Assembly: GCA_022564135.1 (NCBI GenBank)
Contig: JADFLZ010000075.1
Coordinates: forward strand, 1 to 8,514
Length of the DNA stretch: 8,514 bases
Direction: 5' to 3'
Origin: Candidatus Zixiibacteriota bacterium
Lineage (GTDB): Bacteria > Zixibacteria > MSB-5A5 > GN15 > FEB-12
Both the position numbers and the translations under genes were made by a program. Numbering within the stretch: position 1 is the first letter of the stretch; every line of letters starts with the position of its first letter. This document shows positions 1 through 6,295 of the stretch, in pieces. A model generated the notes under the pieces. The model did not search any database. It was not told where the DNA came from and saw nothing but the letters and a program-made list of their open reading frames with translations.

Positions 1-1
1 A

Positions 2-1312
2 GTCGTTGCCAGTATGATCGGGACTGGCATTTTTACAACTACAGGCTTGATTCTCGCGGAGCTGCCCAGCCCGGCAACTGTGATGTTGTGTTGGGTAGTG
101 GGGGGCCTGTTCGCGCTGAGCGGTGCTCTTTGCTATGCTGAACTGGGGGCAATGTTTCCGCAGGCGGGTGGTGAGTATGTTTATCTGCGCGAGAGTCTAG
201 GGCGGCTTGCCGCCTTCCTCAGTGGCTGGATATCCTTAATCGTTGGCTTTTCAGCTCCGATTGCCGCGTCGGCGATAGCTTTTGCCACTTACGCACTCAG
301 TATCTTCGGCCCCGGTACTAGTGCGAACGCCACCCTTTTGTCTCCCGTTATAGGTCTTAATCCAATATCGCACACGGCTATTCTGGGCGTGGGAATAATC
401 CTGCTGTTATCCCTGTTGCACCACCGAGGCCTTAAAGTTGGCACAAGAGTCCAGAACTGGCTCACTGCGTTCAAAGTGCTTTTGTTGGTCGGAATGTGCG
501 GGGCTGGCTTGGCTCTGGGACGGGGAGATGTTGCACATCTGCACGGGAGTATCCACGTACAGGGAATCTTTTCGCATGCTTTTGCAGTGTCACTGATTTT
601 CATCTCATTTGCTTACAGCGGTTGGAATGCGGCCACCTACCTCGGTGCCGAGATACGACAACCGGCCCGCAACCTGCCACGGGCTCTGATTGGCGGAACT
701 GTCCTAGTGGTCATAATCTACCTGCTGGTAAACTATTTGTATTTGTATGCTGTGCCTGCAGACTTAATGGCAGGCACTATTAATGTTGGCGTTATGGCGG
801 CCAAGGCTCTATTTGGCGAGACCTCAGGGAGAATAGTCTCGGCAGGTATTGCTGTTTGCATTCTCTCTGCGATCAGTGCGATGATTCTCACCGGCCCGCG
901 AGTCTACTACGCCATGGCCAGAGACGGGTTGTTTTTTCGCAGCTTTGCTCGTCTGAGTCCAGGCTCAAACACTCCCGGCTGGTCGATCTTCCTGCAAGCA
1001 TTCCTGGCCATTATCATGGTGCTGACTGCGACCTTTGATAACCTGCTCATCTATATCGGTTTTACACTGTCCCTGTTCGCCAGTCTCACAGTGATAGGCA
1101 TGGTTGTTCTGCGGATCAAATACCCGGCACTACACCGCCCGTACCGAACCTGGGGCTATCCAATAGCACCGCTGTTTTTCATCGTTGGCAACCTATGGAT
1201 TATCTTCGTGTCGGTTCAGAGTCGGCCAGTGGCATCATTGTTTGGACTGGTCACCATTGCCGTCGGAATACTTGTTTACCTGTACATTGTAAGAAAGAGT
1301 CGATTAAAGTGA
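2..1312 (+). CDS. APC-superfamily amino acid permease, 5' end missing
   Basis: An inner-membrane amino acid transporter of the amino acid-polyamine-organocation superfamily. The reading frame is open to the left edge, and the four codons before the first visible ATG (position 14) read VVAS, which continues the family's first-helix motif, so the true start lies upstream and roughly 15-25 residues are missing. Counting from that ATG, the unwound first helix motif GTGIF is at residues 3-7, the conserved YAELGAMFPQAGGEY block at 41-55, the helix-6 region FAYSGWNAATYLGAE at 199-213 followed by RQPARNLPRAL, GPRVYYAMARDG at 294-305, and PYRTWGYPIAP near 376-386. Hydrophobic segments are consistent with about 12 membrane helices. 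It resembles the LAT/CAT-like branch (YfnA or SteT style), but the substrate cannot be read from sequence. Its stop overlaps the next start codon (ATGA at 1310-1314 region). Confidence 0.9.
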   Translation, partial: VVASMIGTGIFTTTGLILAELPSPATVMLCWVVGGLFALSGALCYAELGAMFPQAGGEYVYLRESLGRLAAFLSGWISLIVGFSAPIAASAIAFATYALSIFGPGTSANATLLSPVIGLNPISHTAILGVGIILLLSLLHHRGLKVGTRVQNWLTAFKVLLLVGMCGAGLALGRGDVAHLHGSIHVQGIFSHAFAVSLIFISFAYSGWNAATYLGAEIRQPARNLPRALIGGTVLVVIIYLLVNYLYLYAVPADLMAGTINVGVMAAKALFGETSGRIVSAGIAVCILSAISAMILTGPRVYYAMARDGLFFRSFARLSPGSNTPGWSIFLQAFLAIIMVLTATFDNLLIYIGFTLSLFASLTVIGMVVLRIKYPALHRPYRTWGYPIAPLFFIVGNLWIIFVSVQSRPVASLFGLVTIAVGILVYLYIVRKSRLK

Positions 1313-1506
1313 TGAATGACAACCTATTCTCCGCACTCGACAAATCTGTTCTGCCCCCAAGTATCGGTCCAGTCTCAGAGTTAGTATATTTAGCTGGATC
1401 GAGGAAGGAGGACCAGATGGGCGGGCAATTGGTAAGACGTCACGGGTGTGCGCGAAGAGGAGGCAACTTCAGTCCCGACATATACTCACTAAACAACTGG
1501 TATTAG
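1312..1506 (+). CDS. 64-residue ORF overlapping the permease stop; unrecognised, possibly a truncated gene
   Basis: I do not recognise this product. Its ATG at 1312-1314 overlaps the permease TGA at 1310-1312, an arrangement typical of translationally coupled genes, and a strong hairpin terminator begins five bases after its stop. The N-terminal half (MNDNLFSALDKSVLPPSIGP, then VSELVYLAGSR) looks like ordinary soluble protein, whereas the second half is rich in Arg and Gly and reads like out-of-frame sequence (QLVRRHGCARRGGNF). I infer a gene that once followed the permease and has been truncated or frameshifted, leaving only its start. A genuine small protein is possible. The same frame stays open upstream inside the permease, but that part is just a shadow of the permease gene. 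Confidence 0.3.
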   Translation: MNDNLFSALDKSVLPPSIGPVSELVYLAGSRKEDQMGGQLVRRHGCARRGGNFSPDIYSLNNWY

Positions 1507-1511
1507 ATCAT

Positions 1512-1531
1512 ACTTGCTACAAGCAAGTTTT
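1512..1531 (+). terminator. Rho-independent terminator of the permease unit
   Basis: A perfect 7-bp stem, ACTTGCT (1512-1518) with AGCAAGT (1522-1528), closes a 3-base ACA loop and runs into TTTT (1528-1531). It sits just after the stop of the 64-codon ORF, so it would end permease transcription. The T tract is short, so termination may be partial. Confidence 0.5.
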
Positions 1532-1597
1532 GTGGGATATTAGATTCAATTTCGTGAGATAAGCGATAGACAGAATATTTTGGAGGTCTTGTAAACT

Positions 1598-2098
1598 ATG
1601 GATGAAAGTTTAATTCGTGAGCACTTGGTGAAACTACTCGGCGGAGCGGATGCCCATCTAGATTTTGACGATATTATCTCTCATTTTCCAGTCAAGCTTC
1701 GTACCGTGAAACCTCGTGGTGCCGCTCACTCTGCATGGCAACTACTTGAACATCTACGAATTACTCAATGGGACATACTGGAGTTCAGTCGCAACCCCAA
1801 TCACGTTTCACCAGCATTCCCTGATGGGTATTGGCCCAAGAATGATACCGCCCCCGATGAAAAAGCTTGGAGAAAAAGCGTAAGAGCTTTCCGATCTGAC
1901 CGTAAAGCATTACAGGATTTAGTAGCCAATCAATCAACCGACCTATTAGCTCCGATACCACACGGCACAGGACAAACAATATTTCGCGAATGTTTTGTGG
2001 TAGCAAAACACAATTCATATCATCTGGGGCAATTGGTTCTTCTCAGAAGACTTCTTGACATATGGAAAGAAGACGGAAAGCGGAAAATTGAGATCTGA
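1598..2098 (+). CDS. DinB-like (YfiT/DUF664-type) putative metal-dependent protein
   Basis: A 166-residue DinB-like four-helix-bundle protein. The family's metal triad is visible: His52 in the helix reading HSAWQLLEHLRITQWDIL (residues 44-61), and His138 and His142 in KHNSYHLGQLVLLRRLL. Length matches the family norm of 150-175. DinB-like proteins usually bind a divalent metal; some members are thiol S-transferases (bacillithiol or mycothiol type) or hydrolases, and many are uncharacterised, so the reaction here is not assignable. No signal peptide or membrane segment is seen, so it should be cytoplasmic. The start is supported by GGAGG at 1582-1586, 11 bases before the ATG. It lies between two terminators (1512-1531 and 2126-2154), so it is probably transcribed alone. 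Confidence 0.8.
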   Translation: MDESLIREHLVKLLGGADAHLDFDDIISHFPVKLRTVKPRGAAHSAWQLLEHLRITQWDILEFSRNPNHVSPAFPDGYWPKNDTAPDEKAWRKSVRAFRSDRKALQDLVANQSTDLLAPIPHGTGQTIFRECFVVAKHNSYHLGQLVLLRRLLDIWKEDGKRKIEI

Positions 2099-2125
2099 GT
2101 TATCTCATCGTCAACCATTGGCAGG

Positions 2126-2154
2126 CAACTTTGGGAAGTCCCCTAGTTGTTTTT
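2126..2154 (+). terminator. Rho-independent terminator after the DinB-like gene
   Basis: CAACT (2126-2130) pairs with AGTTG (2145-2149), with an inner GGG/CCC stem over an AAGT loop and a two-base internal mismatch, followed directly by TTTTT (2150-2154). It begins 27 bases after the stop of the DinB-like gene. Confidence 0.6.
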
Positions 2155-2460
2155 AAATCGGAGCTCTGAAAGAAACTTGATCCTTTCACTCATGGGCCAC
2201 CCTGCTTTCATTCGAAATTTCTGTGGCCGTTTAAGCGACCGCTGGAATACCCTAAAGAGTAATACGTAGATTATTTTCACGCAGCCGCAACCTTTTCAAA
2301 TCCCGAACCTTAAACTAAAAGCCTACTTCAGAACAGCTTGACAAGAGTATTTCCATGTCATACTAATAGCTAAGAAGCAGCTGGTCCTTCAAAGCTGTTG
2401 GCAAGAGATACTCTAGTGAGAGCCTACAGTCGCCGTCCATTAGAGGTTAGACAACTCAAT
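2155..2460. other. non-coding stretch between the DinB-like and cupin genes
   Basis: About 300 bases with no convincing coding frame on either strand. It holds only a possible promoter near 2338-2366 and, at its right end, the lead-in to the cupin ribosome binding site. I see no RNA gene, no attC-like site and no recognisable gene remnant, though a fully degraded gene cannot be excluded. Confidence 0.4.
2338..2366 (+). promoter_or_regulatory. possible sigma70-like promoter for the cupin gene
   Basis: A perfect -35 TTGACA (2338-2343) is followed after 17 bases by TACTAA (2361-2366), which matches the -10 consensus poorly. An alternative -10, CATACT, lies two bases to the left. It would give a leader of about 105 bases. 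The -35 and spacing are the only real support. Confidence 0.3.
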
Positions 2461-2479
2461 AGGAGTCTTCGACGTTTAA

Positions 2480-2797
2480 ATGTCTGGGTATGAGATCGAT
2501 TTCGAGAAATTCGACTGGGAAGAGGTTGCTCCTGGAAAGCGTCAAAAGGTCTTTGTCCTCGGGAAGAACCGTATGCGCTTGCTGGAGTTATCAGAGAATT
2601 TCCAGGAAGAAACATGGTGCATCAAGGCACATACCGCCTATGTGATTGACGGAGAGGTAGTCATCCGGTTTTCTCACAAAACCGTCACTGTTCGCCAAGG
2701 GAAAGGGTTATACATTTCTGGAGGAGAAAAATCCAAGCACAAAAGTCGTATCGAAAAAGGCAGACATGCCCTATTGATTCTCTTTGAAAGTGCGTAG
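2480..2797 (+). CDS. small single-domain cupin protein
   Basis: A 105-residue one-domain cupin (cupin_2-like beta barrel). The first cupin motif is represented by EETWCIKAHTAYVIDGEV (residues 43-60), with His51 the likely metal ligand and the conserved Gly58-Glu59 turn. The second is GKGLYISGGEKSKHKSR (74-90), with His87 in the usual ligand position. Only two of the canonical ligands are obvious, so metal binding may be weak or absent. Proteins of this size and pattern are mostly uncharacterised; some act as small-ligand binders or isomerases, and no reaction can be assigned. AGGAG at 2461-2465 is 14 bases upstream of the ATG, slightly far, but no closer in-frame start exists. It stands alone, with about 380 bases before it and 290 after. 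Confidence 0.75.
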   Translation: MSGYEIDFEKFDWEEVAPGKRQKVFVLGKNRMRLLELSENFQEETWCIKAHTAYVIDGEVVIRFSHKTVTVRQGKGLYISGGEKSKHKSRIEKGRHALLILFESA

Positions 2798-2964
2798 CCA
2801 ACGGAATCTGGGTTCGCTATTGGATAATACTTTCTGTGACACTGAAGAACAGATTGCGTTAATTGACATCAATAGTATGCCCTTTCAGTCTTAAGTGGAC
2901 ATAGATTTTTTGAATCTAAGACGTGTTTTTGTAGATTTGGCATGTTGATAGGAGCTATCCGTGA

Positions 2965-3105
2965 ATGCCAGACAGAACCAGAGTCCGCAATCCGTTGTCT
3001 AAGATATCCCTAGGAATGCGTGTTAGAAGTACATTGCATGCTTTGCCAGCTAAAAAATGTAGATTAAAAATTGTTAGAAGTTACTATGAAAATTCAAGAA
3101 TGTAA
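2965..3105 (+). CDS. possible 46-residue basic ORF overlapping the SDR start
   Basis: An ATG at 2965 preceded by AGGAG (2950-2954, ten bases away) opens a 46-codon frame that runs past the SDR start (3086) and ends at 3105. The predicted product is strongly basic (for example MPDRTRVRNPLSKISLGMRV) and matches nothing I know. The good ribosome binding site is the main support. It could be a leader whose translation affects the SDR gene, or a remnant of a lost gene, or chance. A GTG at 2961 with the same ribosome binding site gives only a 13-codon frame. Confidence 0.2.
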   Translation: MPDRTRVRNPLSKISLGMRVRSTLHALPAKKCRLKIVRSYYENSRM

Positions 3106-3784
3106 AGCTTTGATTACTGGAGGAAGTAAAGGTATTGGCTTTGCCATAGCTAAAGTTTTGAAAGATGGGGGAGCTAAAGTTGCTATTACTGCAAGGGATC
3201 CACAATTATTAAATGCCTCAGCTAAGCAGATAGGTGTTGAGGGCATAGTTGCAGACGTCAGAAGAGAGCAGGATTGTAGCAAAGCAGTTGGTGCGGCTCT
3301 AAAAAGCCTAGGAGGATTGAATGTCCTGGTAAACAATGCGGGAATAGGCTATAAGGCTCCACTGGAATCTGTGGAGGTTGAACTCTTCAAAGATGTGTGG
3401 TCGACCAACGTGCTAGGTGCGATGCTTATGTCTCGTGAAGTCTCACATGTTTTCAAAAAGCAGAAATATGGCTCGATTATAAACATAGCCTCAACCGCCG
3501 CCTTAAGAGGATACGAGAATGCAACTGCCTACGTGGCGTCTAAATTTGCTTTGCGAGGGATGACACAATGTTGGCAGGCCGAGCTGAGGCGTTTCAATAT
3601 CCGTGTCATCTTGATTAACCCCAGTGAAGTTCAGACCAATTTCGGTAGGAAACAGAAAGTCACCGATATTAATCCTAAAAAACTTCTCGCTGATGATGTT
3701 GCACACACAGTTGCTTCATGCTTAACAATGCATGATAGAGGCTTCGTTCCTGAGATTACTCTGTATGCCACTAATCCATGGTAA
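3086..3784 (+). CDS. short-chain dehydrogenase/reductase (FabG-like SDR)
   Basis: A 232-residue classical SDR, an NAD(P)-dependent oxidoreductase with a Rossmann fold. Seen in order: the cofactor motif TGGSKGIG (11-18), Asp57 in the adenine-contacting turn (VADV), NNAG (83-86), Asn108 in the SxNVLG helix, catalytic Ser136 in INIASTAALRG, and the Tyr149-x3-Lys153 pair in AYVASKFAL. NPSEVQT follows at the usual cofactor-closing position. An Arg near position 37 (TARD) suggests NADP(H) preference, as inference only. The C-terminus is slightly short compared with the usual 245-250. Substrate is unknown; 3-oxoacyl-ACP reductase-like or sugar/alcohol dehydrogenase roles are both open. I chose ATG 3086 over an in-frame TTG at 3071, since it begins right at the first beta strand; AGAAG at 3076-3080 can serve as a weak ribosome binding site. 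Confidence 0.85.
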   Translation: MKIQECKALITGGSKGIGFAIAKVLKDGGAKVAITARDPQLLNASAKQIGVEGIVADVRREQDCSKAVGAALKSLGGLNVLVNNAGIGYKAPLESVEVELFKDVWSTNVLGAMLMSREVSHVFKKQKYGSIINIASTAALRGYENATAYVASKFALRGMTQCWQAELRRFNIRVILINPSEVQTNFGRKQKVTDINPKKLLADDVAHTVASCLTMHDRGFVPEITLYATNPW

Positions 3785-3821
3785 AAACCTCCGATAAATC
3801 TTTGACAAAAATCTTGAGATA

Positions 3822-3850
3822 TTGACATATGTAAATCGACGTGTAATAAT
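3822..3850 (+). promoter_or_regulatory. sigma70-like promoter for acs
   Basis: TTGACA (3822-3827) is separated by exactly 17 bases from AATAAT (3845-3850), a perfect -35 and a five-of-six -10. Transcription would begin near 3857 and give acs a leader of about 170 bases. A second TTGACA (3802-3807) lies 20 bases upstream but has no good -10 partner. Confidence 0.5.
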
Positions 3851-4022
3851 GACTTCATTAAAAAAGAATTTTCTGATCACCGGTTTATCTGGTGTTGGCA
3901 AAACAAACTCTTCGATACTTCTTCTGGGCTGTCGGTCAGCTGTACCAATCACTGCCAAAGAAGGTATGGAAAGTATTATGCTTAAAATGATAAACGAAAT
4001 TGGCTTAGCCAGTGCGGAGTGA
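3849..4022 (+). pseudogene. truncated P-loop NTPase fragment upstream of acs
   Basis: A 57-codon frame beginning MTSLKKNFLITGLSGVGKT, with a perfect Walker A motif (GLSGVGKT) placed at the extreme N-terminus, as in THEP1-like nucleoside-triphosphatases and related small kinases. After the Walker motif the similarity stops: no Walker B or further fold follows, and the remaining 38 residues look unrelated, whereas such proteins normally exceed 160 residues. I read this as the first exon-sized piece of an NTPase gene that has lost its body. The frame is also open back to an ATG-less TTG at 3822. It lacks a good ribosome binding site, and the promoter at 3822-3850 ends on its ATG, so the acs transcript would not carry this start. 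Its last codons overlap the acs ribosome binding site. Confidence 0.4.
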
Positions 4023-4026
4023 GTGA

Positions 4027-6006
4027 ATGACAGCGAAGAAAAGTGAAACTGATCGATTGAGCGGTATATCTCGTGTTACGGAGGAAGGTGAAATTTACCC
4101 GCCACCAGCTTGGGCGGGTGAAACCGGCACTCCCAGCATGTCAGTCTATCTGAAGCGCTGGAAATATTCCGTGGAGGATCCTGAAGGTTTCTGGGGTGAG
4201 TTGGCTCGGGAATTGGTTTGGGAAAAGAAATACGAAAAAGTCCTGGAGTGGAATCGTCCCCATGCTCGCTGGTTCGTCGGCGGAAAACTAAACGCCTCAG
4301 TGCAATGTCTCGACAAACATCTCAACACCCCGGTAGCCGAGAAGACTGCGCTAGTATGGATAGGTGAACCCGGCGAAAAGAAAACGCTGAGTTACCGTGA
4401 CCTCCACACTTTGGTCAACAAACTCGCCTCCGGGTTGAAGAAACTCGGAGTAAAACGCGGTGACCGGGTCGCCATTTATATGCCAATGCTTCCTGAATTG
4501 CCCATCGCCTGCCTGGCCTGCGCCAGAATCGGTGCCATTCACAGTGTCGTGTTTGCAGGCTTCGCTCCTCAATCACTACGAGACAGAATCGATGATTGCG
4601 GTGCCAGTGTGGTAATCACGTCCGATGGTGGTTGGAGACGTGGCTCGAAAATGCTAGTGAAAGATATTGTCGATAGTGCGGTGGACGGCTCGCAAACTAT
4701 TACAAATGTCGTCGTAGTTAAGCGAGGCGGGGATGAGTTTTCTCATGAGATGAAGCAAGGTCGGGACGTTTATTATGAGAAATTAGTTGCTGACGGCGAT
4801 GAGTTTGTTACGCCAGAGCCAATGGACTCCGAAGACCCGCTCTTCATTCTTTATACTTCCGGTACAACCGGAAAACCTAAGGGAATTTTCCATACACATG
4901 CGGGATACCTTTTGGGAACGCTTGTCAGTTCCCGCGAGGTATTTGATTTGCGAGACAATGATATTTTTTGGTGCACGGCTGACATTGGCTGGATCACTGG
5001 ACATAGTTATGTGATTTACGGCCCGATGCAGAATGGGGCTACGCAAATCATGTACGAGGGCGCCCCGAATTATCCTAACCCGGACCGTTTCTGGAAAATT
5101 GTCGAACAAGAAAAAGTCACCATCTTCTATACCGCACCAACTGCCATTCGCGCGTTTATGAGTTGGGGAGACAAGTGGATCAAGCCACGAGACCTGTCTT
5201 CACTGCGGCTCCTGGGCACTGTCGGGGAACCCATCAATCCTGAAGTCTGGCGCTGGTACTACAAGACAATCGGCAACAAACGGTGCCCGATTGTTGACAC
5301 TTGGTGGCAGACTGAAACCGGAACGATCTCAATCACTCCTTTGCCCGGCTCAACTCCAACTAAACCCGGCTCAGCGACTCTGCCTTTCTATGGAATCGAT
5401 GCGGTCGTGCTGGATGAAAGTGGCGCTGAACTGAGTGAGGGCGGCGGCCTATTGGCGATTAGGAAACCCTGGCCCGCTATGATGCGTGGAATATGGGGTG
5501 ATGAACAGCGATATATAGATACATACTGGTCTCGCTGGGAAGGTAAATACTATTTCGCCGGGGATGCCGCCTATCGTGACAAAGACGGTTACTTTTGGAT
5601 TGTGGGAAGAGTTGATGACGTCGTGAATGTGTCTGGTCATCGCATCGGCACTGCCGAACTTGAGAGCGCGTTTATAGAACATGAAGCGGTTATTGAAGCC
5701 GCAGTAGTTGGAGTCCCGCATAAAATCAAAGGAGAGGGACTCGTTGGCTTCGTTAGTCTGCGAGAGGGAGAGCAACATTCCGAAGAACTTGCCGAGGAGC
5801 TGAGGGAATGGATCGCCAAGAAAATCGGAAATTTCGCGAGACCAGAGCGAGTGATGTTCGTTGATGATCTACCCAAAACAAGGTCGGGGAAAATTATTCG
5901 TCGTCTTTTGCGTAATATCGCTACCGGACGAGAACTTGGAGATGTTACAACCTTAGCTGACGCATCGACTTTAGAAAAACTGCGCCAGGAGTACCAAGAA
6001 GAGTGA
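4027..6006 (+). CDS. acs: acetyl-CoA synthetase (AMP-forming)
   Basis: Complete 659-residue acetate:CoA ligase (AMP-forming), close to the usual 650. It activates acetate with ATP to acetyl-AMP and then forms acetyl-CoA, in the cytoplasm. Domain order is the acetyl-CoA synthetase N-terminal cap (about 35-95), the AMP-binding core (about 100-530) and the mobile C-terminal domain (about 540-625). Visible motifs are the phosphate loop YTSGTTGKPKG (276-286), DTWWQTETG (424-432; its second Trp shapes the small acetate pocket), AGD (511-513) and the hinge GRVDDVVNVSGHR (527-539). KTRSGKIIRR (617-626) carries catalytic Lys622, which in other bacteria is inactivated by acetylation. Propionate activity cannot be excluded. 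GGAG at 4016-4019 lies seven bases before the ATG, inside the end of the P-loop fragment. The gene is probably expressed alone from the promoter at 3822-3850. Confidence 0.96.
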   Translation: MTAKKSETDRLSGISRVTEEGEIYPPPAWAGETGTPSMSVYLKRWKYSVEDPEGFWGELARELVWEKKYEKVLEWNRPHARWFVGGKLNASVQCLDKHLNTPVAEKTALVWIGEPGEKKTLSYRDLHTLVNKLASGLKKLGVKRGDRVAIYMPMLPELPIACLACARIGAIHSVVFAGFAPQSLRDRIDDCGASVVITSDGGWRRGSKMLVKDIVDSAVDGSQTITNVVVVKRGGDEFSHEMKQGRDVYYEKLVADGDEFVTPEPMDSEDPLFILYTSGTTGKPKGIFHTHAGYLLGTLVSSREVFDLRDNDIFWCTADIGWITGHSYVIYGPMQNGATQIMYEGAPNYPNPDRFWKIVEQEKVTIFYTAPTAIRAFMSWGDKWIKPRDLSSLRLLGTVGEPINPEVWRWYYKTIGNKRCPIVDTWWQTETGTISITPLPGSTPTKPGSATLPFYGIDAVVLDESGAELSEGGGLLAIRKPWPAMMRGIWGDEQRYIDTYWSRWEGKYYFAGDAAYRDKDGYFWIVGRVDDVVNVSGHRIGTAELESAFIEHEAVIEAAVVGVPHKIKGEGLVGFVSLREGEQHSEELAEELREWIAKKIGNFARPERVMFVDDLPKTRSGKIIRRLLRNIATGRELGDVTTLADASTLEKLRQEYQEE

Positions 6007-6080
6007 CAAGCGCATCACCTATAAACTAAGTTGGCTCTTCGATTAAAATGGTTTTTACTGGCGGCGACTTTCCGTCATGA

Positions 6081-6110
6081 GTTCACTCAGCGATCCGGCA
6101 ACTGAGTAAC
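6081..6110. repeat. hairpin between acs and the recombinase gene
   Basis: ACTCAG (6085-6090) pairs with CTGAGT (6102-6107) across an 11-base loop, and GTT (6081-6083) with AAC (6108-6110) extends it to nine pairs with one bulged C. No T tract follows on either strand, so a classical terminator is not supported. On the minus strand it directly follows the tRNA-like fragment at 6110-6130. Confidence 0.45.
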
Positions 6111-6130
6111 GAGAAGTACGGGATTCGAAC
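6110..6130 (-). other. tRNA 3'-end-like fragment, possible att scar
   Basis: On the minus strand this reads GTTCGAATCCC, then GTACTTCTCG. The first 11 bases are a standard tRNA T-loop and the start of the T-stem, identical to the same part of tRNA-Ser at 7511-7521. The rest has the layout of a T-stem end, a seven-base acceptor strand and a discriminator G. There is no 5' half: the bases before it do not pair as a T-stem, and no anticodon arm is visible. It is not a functional tRNA. It may be the distal attachment copy left by a tRNA-integrated element. The acceptor part does not match tRNA-Ser, so the parent tRNA may be a different one. Confidence 0.35.
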
Positions 6131-6141
6131 TGCAAATCATT

Positions 6142-6217
6142 TATTCAACTGTTGGAAAGTCTATTACCTGCGTCTATCAATAAGACATATAATATCAGAG
6201 ATCTAGGCAGTTGAATA
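6142..6217. repeat. 10-bp inverted repeat with 56-base spacer
   Basis: TATTCAACTG (6142-6151) and CAGTTGAATA (6208-6217) are perfect inverted copies. The spacer holds a small GTCT/AGAC hairpin (about 6172-6185) but no coding frame. It lies between the tRNA-like fragment and the 3' end of the recombinase gene. It could be a recombination or excision-factor binding region or a structured RNA; no function can be assigned. Confidence 0.45.
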
Positions 6218-6295
6218 TTTTGAAATGTGAGAAGGCAAGGTTCCATATTACTGATTTAGTTCGAATTTTCTTCCCCGGGGGGTGGTCTCCCGCTT

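Noticed and set aside
2902..2930. TAGATT/AATCTA hairpin with a T run as a terminator for the cupin gene
   Set aside because: The stem is only six mostly A-T pairs and the T run starts eight bases later; too weak to call.
3021..3081. Direct repeat TGTTAGAAGT at 3021-3030 and 3072-3081
   Set aside because: Ten bases in AT-rich DNA with no matching structure around it; it may be chance, and the second copy merely covers the SDR ribosome binding region.
1507..3085. Possible integron cassette array (small orphan genes with long spacers, GTTAGAC near 2447)
   Set aside because: No paired attC core sites with the expected spacing and inverted structure were found, and two of the genes have their own terminators.
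3071..3085. TTG at 3071 as the SDR start
   Set aside because: It adds five residues before the first beta strand, and the ATG at 3086 fits the family's start and uses a common start codon.
6259..6266. GTTCGAAT on the plus strand as a second tRNA T-loop remnant
   Set aside because: Only eight bases match and the following TTTTC does not continue like a T-stem.
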